A DNA stretch of 64,000 nt, from positions 372,001 through 436,000 of the forward strand of contig NBIV01000006.1 in NCBI GenBank assembly GCA_003194525.1, read 5' to 3'. The notes under the pieces are model-generated. The model was given only the letters and a program-made list of their open reading frames with translations, searched no databases and was not told where the DNA came from. The DNA is from Gracilariopsis chorda. Lineage: Eukaryota > Rhodophyta > Florideophyceae > Gracilariales > Gracilariaceae. The first letter of the stretch is position 1. Every line of letters begins with the position of its first letter. Positions 32,687 through 43,503 of the stretch are shown piece after piece. The position numbers and the translations under genes are program-made.

Positions 32687-32837
32687 TAGCCTTTAAGAGC
32701 ATCTCCAACGGGAACGAAAAACCGAGAGCAAACTAGCAAAACGTGGCCAGCTTGGTGAACAATAAATGGCTGTGAGAGTTTTGGTTATTTGCTGATTTCC
32801 TCCCGTTTCGTTCCAACTCCAATGGCAAGACGGTACA

Positions 32838-33020
32838 ATGTCTTCAGGTATCGTCAACTTTGACCTTGACGAACACCTTGATGGGCTGTTACAAGACATC
32901 TTAACGAACTCAGATAGCGAGAAAAACACAGGGTATCATGGTGGGTCTACCACCAACCACAGTCGCAATATTTACCGTCAACGACAGTGCGGCTACGACC
33001 GTTTACATCGTGATTATCTA
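32838..33020 (+). pseudogene. Harbinger transposase, N-terminal fragment
   Basis: Starts MSSGIVNFDLDEHLDGLLQD, an acidic leader typical of Harbinger transposases, then GGSTTNHSRNIYRQR and a LHRDY block that in full-length relatives precede the helix-turn-helix. The match is lost soon after LHRDYL and no DDE domain follows. An internal deletion probably joined this start to the Myb-like side. Confidence 0.6.
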
Positions 33021-33169
33021 CCACACGCACAGGGCGGCCACTAACGACGCCATCGACGGTGCGTCCGGAGCGAAGCAAGACGCGAGCCTCAATTCAGAGC
33101 GTGAAGAGCAGCTCTTGTGTGCTGTAGCAGAGAGCTGGAGAGGGGAACGGGCGACGTGCAGACTTAGTC

Positions 33170-33696
33170 TTAGTGCAGTCGAGCACACCGGGTTCTGAGG
33201 CGAGAGTACAAATAGAATGTGCAATTTGTCGTTAATAGTTTACTGCAGTTAACGATGGATTCAGTAGATGGCATTAAACCATTTGTAGGCTTGAACAACT
33301 CCTTGTACACTTTGGAAATTGCGTCGTAGAATATGCTATTTTTGCGGTCTGTTCGTATTATAAGGTCTTCTGAAGTTTTGATGTAGGCTCTGGCGATTGC
33401 AGCGTCTTCTTGAGGTGGAAACCTTGGACCTCTGGTACATGTATTCTTCTGTTCCATTGTGTGTTTCTGAGACGAACAAGTTGTTCTCGAAGGAAACATG
33501 GTGGAACGAGACAGAGTACTGGATCATATTCAGGGTTCAATCGATGTACTCTTTTTCGCTTTTTTGGAGCAAAAAATTGGCTAGTGAGCCATTCAGAGCC
33601 CGAAATTTGGAACTGTTTTCGTATCAGTTGTTTGAACCGGTTTGCATTTCCGAACCAGATCGTCCTGATTTGGTTCCGAAATATGAACTTGTTCAA
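33170..33696 (-). pseudogene. Harbinger Myb/trihelix-like accessory gene, frame-broken
   Basis: The recognisable segment reads FPPQEDAAIARAYIKTSED, then RTDRKNSIFYDAISKVYKELF. This is the single Myb/trihelix domain of Harbinger ORF1 proteins, where the usual opening is W(T)..ED..L..AY...S.D. The basic leader (APKKRKRVHRLNP) sits in a neighbouring frame upstream (33358-33696), so at least one frameshift separates them. The predicted DNA-binding role is only historical. Confidence 0.6.
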
Positions 33697-33880
33697 AATT
33701 TTGCTCCTGTTTCACAACCGTTGGAGATACAAATGGCAGTAAAATAATTCTTTGCTGTTTTGCTCTTGCTCGTCGGAGATGCTCTAAGTGCTAGCAATCT
33801 AAGAGATCGTAATCAAAAGACCAAGACTGAAGAGATGAAATTTAAAGCAGTGGCTGTAGCCGTTCAGTCGCTAATTCGAC

Positions 33881-34837
33881 TGTGGAGCAACGCTTTACCG
33901 TCGGTTGGGAGTTGTTCGTATTCATAGGAGTATCTACTGGTGGATTGGTTCGATACCTCATTTATGAGTTGATCCCTCGCGGGATAGCGATGAGGTGGCA
34001 CTTGAGGGACCTATACAGGTATTACTAGTGGCATTCTGGTGACAGATGGTACGCTGGACGAGTGTGGTAATTTCGGTTCCAATTTCGGATATTTAATTTT
34101 ATGGTTATCGCCACTTGTGGCCCAGAAAGTGGGAACTCCACGTGTATGGACCTCAAGAGGTGTGCACCAAATTAGTTAATTTATTTAGTTTATTGTGGTG
34201 CAAACATACTTAGGTAATCACGGCTTCGCCGTCAGAACCACCAGTAAATGGTAACCTTGGTTCTCTTTCGAGATATACTCTTTGCAGAGTAAGGCTCTGA
34301 TAAGAAAGGCCCTCGTAGGGATTACGACTCCTCGTGGAGAGTATCCACGAGTGGATTCCGTCTACCATCCCCTTGGGAACATTCAGGCGTCACTACTGCC
34401 ACAGTATCACCGTGTACGGTATTGGTTATTTGTTCCACTGTCAGTCTTGGATTCCGCCCCAGTATTGGGTTCTTCGTCGTGGTGTTTACCACATTCCCGT
34501 TTGGGATTCGTTCTTTATTTTGGTTCGCCCCGACGCCGGGTCTGTTGCCGCGTGTTGCACGCCCCGTCGCCGGTTCTCTTGGGTTTTCCCTTTTTCCTTT
34601 TGCTTTCCTTCACAGGATATCGTGTCATTATACACTCACGTGTGTAACATCCGTCCCTGGAGTTTACCCTTTTTCTGGGCCATTCCCGAACCTCTGCAGG
34701 TATAGCCAGAACCACTTTGGTCTTACAAGCCAGCCTTTACGTGGCGCAGAGGGCTCTCTCAACCGAGACACCATCCCATAGGGAGCGAGGTCTCAAACAC
34801 CTTGAGGGTACTTCCCGCCTCCGGGTTTTGCTCTACA
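33881..34837 (+). repeat. 5' LTR of element A
   Basis: Runs from TGTGGAGCAA to TTGCTCTACA, which are near-inverted copies of each other. Many short hairpin-forming repeats lie inside, for example GCCCTCGTAGGG and ACTCCTCGTGGAGAGT. ORFs crossing it are not genes. Confidence 0.93.
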
Positions 34838-34839
34838 AG

Positions 34840-34857
34840 TGGTCTCCCGACCTAGAA
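34840..34857 (+). other. Primer-binding site of element A
   Basis: TGGTCTCCCGACCTAGAA lies two bases inside the 5' LTR. It begins with TGG, as expected for pairing to a tRNA CCA end. Elements B and C have the same 18 bases. Confidence 0.75.
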
Positions 34858-35054
34858 TCTGGGATTCCACTCTTTTGGGTTGTTCGTCGGTTTGTTCCCA
34901 TTGCTGGGTTCTCAATTGTCGAACCACTGAGTGGTTTGGATACTCACTTGAGTTTGTGACTTTTCTGTGAAGTATTTTTGTGTTTATCCGTTCTTCGGAA
35001 GTCTTGAGATCGATTTACGTATATCGTTTACCGATAGCGGTTGTCAGTTACAGT

Positions 35055-36128
35055 ATGGCACCGACGGCTCCGGGTCCTCAGAATGGTTCTACTCGCCCCG
35101 CTGGGTCAGGCCCACCGGCCGCACCCAGGTCGAGGATGTCCGTTCCCGACGACCGGGATGATATTGAGATCGATCCGGATCTTCGGAGAGCACCCTCAGC
35201 TGCGTCTGCACCTCAAGAGGTTGTTACAGTTTCTAAACCTCCAATTGTGGAAACGCCGTATGCAGCTGACCGAATTCGGTTTGTTAATTCCGAGTTCCGG
35301 AGGTTGGAGTCACGTGTGGAAATTGCCAATGTGGCACAGGTCGACCTCCTGCAGGAAGTTGCCGCTCTGCGGCGTAAGGTGGATGACGCCCAGTTGCGGG
35401 ATGTTTCGGGGGATATTCGTTCCCTGAGACGGGATGTCAACTCCATTTTGGAAAGTTTGGGTACCTTTGGGGTTTTCATTCAGGATTATCACATGTTTGT
35501 GGAAGAATTCCGCGAGCGAGCGGATCGTTTCGAAGCCCGTTTGAGCAATCTCGAAGAGATATTCCGTCTGGGCGCGGACATCGAGGCCAAATTGGCGAAA
35601 TCCGACCGTTTGGAGACGTCTGGACACCGCTCCGTTAAACGGAATAACCGCAGTTCCAAAAAGGAAGTTCATCCTCAAGGGAATTCGTCTGGGTCAGATT
35701 CTGATGACTCGCGTCTCAGTTCTTCTTCGGATTCCGATTCGCCGGAGAAGGATGAAAAACGACTTAAACCGCGTGCTACCCAATCTGGGGCTACTCAACC
35801 CACACAGAGGGACGTACATACCCGTGTGAAGGGTCAGAAGCACTTGGGAATCAAGGAACTGAATCCTACGAATCTGCTCTATCGGAAGTTGTTGTCGTAC
35901 CGGTATTATCGGTTGGTGAACACGTCTACAGAACATTCATCCCGTGGTACGGGCAAGGTCAAGGACTTTATTAAGCGCCTTAGCATTACCCTGTACAAAA
36001 GGGAGTTCAAAGGCGACGCCCCAATATCGGTTCTTGATTTCCTTGCGAGGTTCGTCCGCGAAGCGGATATACTTGGTATGAGTGAAGTGCAAGCTTATTT
36101 GACTTTACCCTACTTTCTAAAGGGTTCT
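35055..36128 (+). pseudogene. Element A gag region, left part (up to element B)
   Basis: From the ATG at 35055 come a Pro-rich leader, a coiled-coil segment, a Ser/Asp-rich linker and the start of a capsid-like domain (YRKLLSYRYYRL, DFLARFVREADILGMSE). The domain closely parallels the gag of element C. The region is interrupted by the insertion of element B. Confidence 0.8.
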
Positions 36129-36666
36129 TGTGAGATAGTGCGCGCGAGCGCCCTACTCAGGTGAAATGTCCGGGAACGGTGACGGTGGGTATCGCGCAAC
36201 GGGGTGTAAGGCCGTGCGGCTACCGAGTCGGAAAAGGCGGAACGGTGAAGGTGCGGAGTAGCGCAGGACCCTCTGCTGTGAGGCCGAGTACGGAGACACG
36301 CGTAGCCGAAACAGGTACCACGCGCCTAAAAAGAGAGCCGATGTAACGGTAGATATCCGATACGGCACAGCCTGTACAGGACTTTGACGAGCTGCGTCTC
36401 CTACTACGACTTAGGATCCGTGCCAAGGAACTAAGACGAAGAACCTAGTAGGAAGCACCTTGAGTTTACTTGGTGAGGGCGTCGGCCGCGCTGGCGGAGA
36501 ATAAATATCCAGCTGGGCCGCGCCACACGTGTATGGCTTACCGCTCGCGGGGCACTAGCTGCCACCGGCACACACGTGTGCTACTACAACTACTACACTG
36601 GCCGAATAGCGGAAGGGCTCCTACAGCCAGAATACCACTCCAATAAACGGTTTTCACTTCCTTACA
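36129..36666 (-). repeat. 3' LTR of element B
   Basis: On the plus strand it reads TGTGAGATAG ... CTTCCTTACA. It is nearly identical to 45787-46324. Its promoter could also be a source of antisense transcripts into the neighbouring extra ORF; that is inference. Confidence 0.92.
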
Positions 36667-36783
36667 GACCCCTCTTCTCACACTGTTGTCCGTCCCCGGA
36701 CAAACATCTTCGATTTCCGTGTACGGCCTCTTTCAACCGTTCTGCTCGACCCGTCCTCATAAGAGTCCCCTTCACTTTCATCC

Positions 36784-38691
36784 GTGTATCGCTTCGTCCC
36801 ACACCCTGGTTCACACTCCATCATGCCGCAGGTCGGCGAGAATTGGGTCAGCTCTGACATAGAGTTTGACCATCGCCGCCTTCCGGGACGCACACCAATT
36901 TCCCGTCGTCGGATTGTTCTTCCCTCTCCTGTCGATGAGTACGTTGCTGCCGCCGCTGAGTGGTTCGATGCTTCTCGCTTTTCCGCCATCCCGGTTCGTC
37001 CGAGCATTGGTTATAGGGCTGTGAATAAACTCCTTCGCGACGCTGCGTGGGAAGCCCGATGGGGGCACATGCGAATCCGAGTCAATGAAGGACCCCACCT
37101 TAATGCCTTACGAACGGAACTCGCTGTATCCGTTGATATGTCGTGGGTTCGGTGCGCACAGGAACGAAATTATTAACACAGACTTTCCATAATTCTCAGC
37201 CGCCTTCGGGATCAATATGATTCAAACACCGACACGGAACCCTTCCCACCACCAGGCCACAATCTCCTTGCTGTAGTCGCGTGGCGGGCGCCCTTAGACG
37301 GATTCTACCTCACCTGCGAGCGTGAGCGCTGGGGTGATGACATCAGCGACGAAGCACGCATCCGGAGCTGTCACGCGGTGTTCTTTGGATGGCACAACCA
37401 GGAGTTCCACGATCTTCTTCGTCCGAAGCGGCAAGGCTTATATCTTCCTGTTCCAAAGGAAGAGCGGATGTTCGACGTTTCGAGGTATCTCTGTGTGCCG
37501 ACTCCCCCGATTGCGGCATACTATTCGGGCGTGATGATCGCCGAGGGGCGACTGCCATCCATCGCCCGCACTGTTCTCCAGACGGAATGGGCAGTGCTGG
37601 CATTCTTCGCGTTCCTTTACGCAGCCCATGACGGACTACCAATGCAGTCGAAGTTCTCCGACTGGTGCCTTGGACAAGATGCTGACTTGGACGCTCCGGT
37701 TGGATGGCTGTTCAGGCTCCCATGTGAGCTGGTTCGCTTCATCTGGGGGCTCGGGGTCGAAAACATAGTCCGCGGAACCGCATTCGGCGCAGCAGAAGCC
37801 GACTCTCTCCTGGATTACGTCGTCAGGATCGACTGAGAAAGGACACCGAGCCCCGGATACTTGTGGTACGACTACGGCGAAGACCGTTTCACGGATATCC
37901 CAAGGCATCCTGTAGGGCGTGATGATGGCAAGGAGTACAGAAACAACCCTCCTTATCTGCCGGAGTCGCAGTGGATGGCGGCGCCTCGCGACTACGCTAC
38001 ACACTATTTTCCACAAGCAGCGGGGTTCGTTCGGGAATGCCTTGATGGTATGCAATTATTAAATACCGTCAGCAGAGATGACGATGACGAAGGCGCATTG
38101 GCCGTCCAGTCTGAAGCAACACAAGATCCGGCTCGGATGCGCCCAGGCGTTCGCTACATGCACCAGTGCCGGGTTTGTTCGGTCAATATCGAACCAGATT
38201 CGGTAACTGCTCTGCATCATGTCCATCGGAATTCCGTTGTGACTGAAGAGCTCGACTTGTCCACCGATAGAACACATCTTTCAGCAGCACTGTACCGAGC
38301 GTATCGCAAGTTGAACGACCGGTGTGCAGAGCTGGAAGTGCCGGTATCGGATAACATTACGCAAGCACTGGACCGCGCGATGGAATGGGTGGTGGAAGCG
38401 AAGCGCCATGCGAGCTCGCGAATTGCTGCATCCCACCAGTTTAACGAGATAGTCAATCAGGTGAGGCGCAGTGCTGAAACCGTGCTCGGGAATGCAGGTA
38501 GTGTGTTCGCCTGCGAGGACGCAACCGATGTTATAACGGGAGTGGCGGCGGGTTTGGCGGTCGAAGCGTCCGGTGCGAAAGGGGTGTTGGGCGAGGACCA
38601 TGTAACTCCCGCTGACAGCGGAACAGATAGAACAGATATGCCAACGTCGGATGGGGCGCATGGCGATTCTCAGAGGCAAGGCGCGTGCTGA
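36784..38691 (+). pseudogene. Antisense extra ORF region of element B, unknown protein
   Basis: Between the end of pol and the 3' LTR, element B has about 1.9 kb of coding-like sequence on the strand opposite to gag-pol. It looks broken (about two breaks). Parts include Trp-rich, soluble-looking segments, a hydrophobic block (VLAFFAFLYAAHDG), and a possible metal-binding pattern CRVC followed by ALHHVHRN. I recognise no family, and there is no envelope-like signal peptide plus anchor. Antisense ORFs in this position are known from plant Tat-lineage Ty3/gypsy elements, which are not chromodomain elements. Confidence 0.55.
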
Positions 38692-39203
38692 CTGAGTGCA
38701 ATTGTTCAAATAAAATAAATGACCAATTTTTTGAGCAGTGCCACATATGGTTGAACTTGTTCATGCGCCCGAGCTCCGAATACCGGCCAGGAGACACCAA
38801 AGAGGGCGTTTTCCAGAGAGTTCAAATCCGTATTCAGATTCGTTCTGCGATGCCTAGAAGCCGAGATACGGGCAATTCTTCGTTTCGGCCACTTTTTCGG
38901 CTTGCAAACCGGTTTCAAAAAATCTGAACAATTCCGGGGCGGATTATTTGATACTGTCTCGCGCGCCGTGGCAAAGCCTTTCGCGCTATAAGCGTCTATG
39001 CTTTCCAGGTGTCACACCAGGTTAGCTTCTCAAGGGGTGGATCTTTAGCATTGTTGACGCCGTTTCGGGGCTTGTGGTTCAACCGCCGTGTCATTGCTGC
39101 TGTGCGCCACGTCCCGATGTGACGCAGTACCGCCTTGGGTTTCAAAGTATGAGCTTTGGTACCTTCTGCCTACTCTGTTGAGTCAGAGCGACACGAGAAT
39201 GAT
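38692..39203. other. Element B spacer between antisense ORF and pol
   Basis: About 500 bp between the two convergent coding regions. No gene is recognised; it would hold the ends of both transcripts. Confidence 0.5.
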
Positions 39204-42200
39204 TCAATATGTCGAGTTTCGCTTTCGGTGTTTTGTACCCCCCGTCTCAGTCGGCGACGCGTCCTCGCGGCGAACCGTTCTTCGGAAGTAACGTGCCACG
39301 AAGTTGTGTGGAATGTTCCGCTTTGGTTCCCATGTGGGCTTCTTGAAGCCGTACCACTTAACGCGGACCAGTTCTTCTCTGTCTTTGGCAACTCCATGGT
39401 CGATGACCTTCTCGACCACCCATTCCTTTTCTGCCAATATCGGATCAGAAGCCTTGGAGTGACAGTTCTCCGCGTCTGGGACTTTGTCGGGATCAACCGA
39501 TACCGATTTTTCTGCGATTGCAGAGCCATCCGATGCGCGTTCGCGCATGGGTTCTGGGAACGACTCATCCGTTCCAACTTCATTTTCCTCCGATTCTTTG
39601 GGTGCGGCCGTGTTCGGTTGGACCTTCTCAGAAACCATAGGTCCAGCTGCCGTCACCCGGTCAATACTAACTATATCGTGTAGCTCGTCGACGTCAAGCG
39701 TGATCGTACTGTCGGTAGCACGGATGACCTTGTAGGGGCCTTCCGAGTTCGGTAGTAGTTTCCGGACGATATCTTCGTACTCGGTGGATGCTTTCTTCCG
39801 AGGCGGGGTATCTAAGTAAACCATATCACCCTCCGTAAAAGTTGGCTTGTACCGTATTCGGGAGTCGTAGGAGGTTTTGTAGCGCTCCTGTGCAGTACCT
39901 AATTTCGTGTAGGCCAGCTTCATGAGTTCGGAAATCCGGGCGCGCGTGACGCGCTTGGTTTCTCCCGGTGTCGGGACGAGGGATGCCGTTTGCGGAAGTG
40001 CAGATGTAGGGTCATCCAGCACGATCCCTGGAGGGTGCCGAGTGAGGGAGAGGTCGAAAGGAGTGAAACCGGTTGAACAGTGAACTTGCAGGTTATACCC
40101 GTACACGAGGGGCTGGAACAGCTTGTCCCAGTCCTTCTGGTGTTCGGATACGTAGTGTCGCAAGCGGTTGATCAACACTTTGTTAAACCTTTCGGCCTGT
40201 CCGTTCGTCTGCGGATGATAGGCGGCTATAAGTACATGCGTAATTCGGAGATCGGCTGCAAGCGACTCGAAATACTTGGCGACGAACTGCGGACCGTTGT
40301 CGGTAAGTAGGTGGGTAGGAATCCCGTAAGGGTAACCCCAGTTCTCCAAGAAAGCGATGGCGATGTCAGTTGCCTTCGTATCCGATAGCGGTATGGCTCT
40401 CGTGAGCTTCGTGAAGCGGTCCGTTATCACTAGTATGTACTTGTTTCCGCGTCCGGTTTTCGGCAGTGGGCCAAGGATGTCCATAGCCACGAATTCGAAT
40501 GGTCCCGATGCCGGGAACAACTTCAAGTATTTCTGGTTCTTGAAGTATGTTCCGCGAATGGCTCGACATGGCTCGCACCGTGAGACGGTTTCATATACAT
40601 GCTGTGACCTGAGGGGCCAGTAGAAGTCCCGTCTCAATGTATAATACATCTTGACGGAGCCCGGATGACCAGCCAGGCGTGGGTAGTGAGAGAGATAGAG
40701 TACTCTATCCCGTAGAGACTCCGGGACGACCCTCTGTATGGCTCCGTCAATCGGTGAGATTCTGCAGAGTATTCCGGAGCGGTTGTAATCGAACTGGGAC
40801 TTCGGATCTCCAACGGACAGGGCATTCTCCTTGGAAAACGGGTCCTCTGCTTGGGCGGCGATAAACTCTTTGACCGTTATCGTGGTGATGTCAGGCTGTT
40901 CCGGTACGGTCGCCATAACGTGCAAGGGTTCTCCTGTGCCCGTAGTCGTCGGAAAACTCACCAGTACATTCTTGTAGACTTCTCCGTTCACGGCAACATC
41001 TGTGACGACATATTCCGACTCGGATTCATCCTCGTCCACGAATAGACATGGTATTTCATCCTCGAGAGGAGTTTCATCGTTTCCGTCTGTTGGTATGCGG
41101 GACACTGCGTCCGCGGGAAGGTGCTTGATCCCGGGACGGTACTGGACTTCGACGTCGAACTCCGCGAGGCGCAAGCGCCATCTGGCGAGTCTTCCGGTCG
41201 CATCGGTTATATTTAGAAGCCAACGCAGAGCGTTGTGATCCGTTCGAACGATGAACCGTTGTTCTTCAAGGTAAGGCCGTAGGAGTAGCGTGCTCCAAAC
41301 GATGGCCAAGCACTCACGTTCAGACGTGCTGTAGTTCCTCTCCGGTGCAGTTAACGAACGGCTCCAGTACCGAATTGGTCGGAAATCTTTCACATCCCCT
41401 TGTTGCTGGAGCAATGTGCACCCGACTTGACGGTTACAAGCATCCATTTCCAGTATGTAGGGCTTACCGGGTTTCGGGAGAGAAAGATTTGGAGGTGAGG
41501 TCAATTTCTCTTTGAGTGTTCTGAAGGCCTCCATATCTTCATCCGAAAACGGTTCCAGGTCCACGGGTTGGTTCTTCTCTAACTTCCGGTTTAGCGGATG
41601 GGTGATTCGTGCAAAGTTGGGCACGAAACGTCTGTAAACGTTACAGAGGCACAAGAATGCCCGAAGCTCTGTCTGTGTCCGTGGCGGTTTAGCTTTCGTA
41701 ACAGCGTCGCAAGTCCTCGACGTCACTTGAAGCTTTCCGGGTCGGATGACGTGTCCCAAGTAGTCAACAGCCGATTGGAAAAAGAAGCACTTCTTTAGCT
41801 TCAACGTTATTCCGGCTTCTTTGAGGAGGCCAAGTACCTTCGTCAGGTGCTTGAAATGATCCAAAACAGAACTAGAGTATATTATGACATCGTCGAGATA
41901 CACTATAGCAAACTGCCAACGAACCTTATTCAGGATGACGTCTATGGCCCTCTGGAATGTCGCCGGGGCGTTCTTCAAGCCAAATGGCATCCGAGTAAAG
42001 CGGTAGAGACCCACATGAGAGGTGAAAGTCGTCTTATCCCTGTCGGGTTCGTCGATTTCCACTTGCCAATATCCCCAGTTGGCATCAAGAGTGGAGAACA
42101 CCCTTGCGTCTCCTAGTGAATCAATACACTCATCCATTCGTGGTATCGGGTAAGAGTCGCGAACCGTGACAGCGTTGAGCTTTCTGTAGTCCAGGCAGAA

Positions 42201-42287
42201 GCGCCATGAGCCGTCCTTTTTCAAGGCTATGACTACTGGGCTTGCCAATTCTGCCGAAGACGGTTCAATAACTCCTTCGTCGAGCAT
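39204..42287 (-). CDS. Element B pol: RT, RNase H, integrase, chromodomain
   Basis: An open stretch of 1027 codons. RT blocks LDYRKLNAVT, MPFGLKNAPATFQ and YLDD (about residues 130-133). RNase H begins EMDACNRQVG. The integrase HHCC zinc finger is in the HYPRLAGHPG ... CEPCR part, with core motifs MDILGP, LTDNGPQF and YHPQTNGQAERFN. The C-terminus is a chromodomain (EWVVEKVIDHG ... VKWYGFKKPTWEP), which in chromoviruses directs integration to marked chromatin. Ty3/gypsy order (RT before integrase) is clear. Confidence 0.92.
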   Translation of the reverse strand: MLDEGVIEPSSAELASPVVIALKKDGSWRFCLDYRKLNAVTVRDSYPIPRMDECIDSLGDARVFSTLDANWGYWQVEIDEPDRDKTTFTSHVGLYRFTRMPFGLKNAPATFQRAIDVILNKVRWQFAIVYLDDVIIYSSSVLDHFKHLTKVLGLLKEAGITLKLKKCFFFQSAVDYLGHVIRPGKLQVTSRTCDAVTKAKPPRTQTELRAFLCLCNVYRRFVPNFARITHPLNRKLEKNQPVDLEPFSDEDMEAFRTLKEKLTSPPNLSLPKPGKPYILEMDACNRQVGCTLLQQQGDVKDFRPIRYWSRSLTAPERNYSTSERECLAIVWSTLLLRPYLEEQRFIVRTDHNALRWLLNITDATGRLARWRLRLAEFDVEVQYRPGIKHLPADAVSRIPTDGNDETPLEDEIPCLFVDEDESESEYVVTDVAVNGEVYKNVLVSFPTTTGTGEPLHVMATVPEQPDITTITVKEFIAAQAEDPFSKENALSVGDPKSQFDYNRSGILCRISPIDGAIQRVVPESLRDRVLYLSHYPRLAGHPGSVKMYYTLRRDFYWPLRSQHVYETVSRCEPCRAIRGTYFKNQKYLKLFPASGPFEFVAMDILGPLPKTGRGNKYILVITDRFTKLTRAIPLSDTKATDIAIAFLENWGYPYGIPTHLLTDNGPQFVAKYFESLAADLRITHVLIAAYHPQTNGQAERFNKVLINRLRHYVSEHQKDWDKLFQPLVYGYNLQVHCSTGFTPFDLSLTRHPPGIVLDDPTSALPQTASLVPTPGETKRVTRARISELMKLAYTKLGTAQERYKTSYDSRIRYKPTFTEGDMVYLDTPPRKKASTEYEDIVRKLLPNSEGPYKVIRATDSTITLDVDELHDIVSIDRVTAAGPMVSEKVQPNTAAPKESEENEVGTDESFPEPMRERASDGSAIAEKSVSVDPDKVPDAENCHSKASDPILAEKEWVVEKVIDHGVAKDREELVRVKWYGFKKPTWEPKRNIPHNFVARYFRRTVRREDASPTETGGTKHRKRNSTY

Positions 42288-42308
42288 CTTCGGTACTTGC
42301 TCCTTCTC

Positions 42309-43358
42309 TCATTCACGGGCCTTCTGACCAGATCTGTAGGGGACTTGGTGCACCGGTCGGGCATCGGGTTCCATGTCAATCCGATGTTTGACGGCTGTAA
42401 TGGTACCTAAATGTCCATCCCACATGTCAGCATACTCGGAGAGCATCTGAATGATCTTGCTCTGTTGCGGTTCATACTCTTCACCGATGTTAACGGTCGA
42501 TGTCCAGTCCGCGTCTGGGTGTTTGTCCTTGAATTTCGTACCCCCCTTCTCAGTGTTGTCGACGTCCTCGTCGACCTGAGTATGGGTTGTATCTGTAATG
42601 GAGAGGATAGCCGCAGGTGCTGGGTGAGTATTACCGATGACGGTTTTTTTCGATAAGTGTGTAGGGCGGTCACTCATGTTCAAAACCAATACGTAGAAAG
42701 GCCGATTCGGAAGGACTTCCATAACGCCATTCGCCAGCAACTGGAGGTTGCGACGCGTTGTGTGAAGGTGATTCTGTATGTACACCAGTCCGTGCGTATC
42801 GGATTGAACCAGGACTGCGGTGTCGGACGTAGGAGGGAGTAATATTGAACGAGCGACTCGAAGCTTCGTTGATACCGTATTACGGGGGATTCGAGCGGGG
42901 ATGGTTACACCGTTGCGGGAACCATTTCGGGCATCTAAAAGAGCCACCGGCGGTGAGTTGTGGAACGATATTTTCCGTTCCTTGGGGTAGATCGCTTTGA
43001 CATAGCGGTCTATAGATGTAGTACCCAGTATACAGTCGACTGCCAGGTTGGATGAAACAAGGAACCGAATTCGGACCTTCAAGTTACCGAGGCGGATGTC
43101 GAGAGGAACGACACCGAGGATGGTCATAGAGCGACTTGACACATCCGATACCCTAGGAGTATCGAGCGGTAGTAACTTCGATTCCCATCCGGGTGGTAGT
43201 ACGCGGGTGTGAATCAGGTTCGGTGAGGCACCTGTATCCAGAACGCTGGTAATCATTCGTGTCAATCGGAGACTGTGATAGAGGGCTGTCAGGACCTTAT
43301 AGTTCTGACTTCGGAACAAGTACACCGGTTCGGAAGTGTCGAGGGTACAATTCAACAC
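42309..43358 (-). CDS. Element B protease region
   Basis: Aspartic protease with the active-site motif VLDTGASPNLIH about 40 residues from the first Met, then a linker running towards RT (HRIDMEPDARPVHQ, the usual pre-RT block). It lies just upstream of the RT part. Confidence 0.8.
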   Translation of the reverse strand: MLNCTLDTSEPVYLFRSQNYKVLTALYHSLRLTRMITSVLDTGASPNLIHTRVLPPGWESKLLPLDTPRVSDVSSRSMTILGVVPLDIRLGNLKVRIRFLVSSNLAVDCILGTTSIDRYVKAIYPKERKISFHNSPPVALLDARNGSRNGVTIPARIPRNTVSTKLRVARSILLPPTSDTAVLVQSDTHGLVYIQNHLHTTRRNLQLLANGVMEVLPNRPFYVLVLNMSDRPTHLSKKTVIGNTHPAPAAILSITDTTHTQVDEDVDNTEKGGTKFKDKHPDADWTSTVNIGEEYEPQQSKIIQMLSEYADMWDGHLGTITAVKHRIDMEPDARPVHQVPYRSGQKARE

Positions 43359-43503
43359 TTCATAATGGAGTCCATCTTCCGTAACGGCGGTACGTTCGAC
43401 GGCTGGGTCTCCATTGAGGATATCACCTTTGACAGGGTGCGGCGCCTCTACGCGTCCTGCTGAACGTTTCCCCTCTCTTCATGTTGATGGGCGTGATCCT
43501 CTT

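Larger units (their letters stand above)
32697..33784. mobile_element. Internally deleted PIF/Harbinger transposon with intact ends
   Basis: Inverted ends GAGCATCTCCAACGGG (32697-) and its counterpart CGTCGGAGATGCTC (-33784) are flanked by TAA at 32694-32696 and 33785-33787, the 3-bp TWA duplication of PIF/Harbinger. Imperfect similarity of the ends continues inward for roughly 40 bp. It holds only the first part of a transposase gene (+) and a decayed Myb-like gene (-), convergent as in the element at 1-1733. The catalytic part is missing, so it could move only with help from another element. Confidence 0.82.

Noticed and set aside
36161-36346. 61-codon ORF repeated at 45819-46004
   Set aside because: Part of the element B LTR, present in both copies only because the LTR is.
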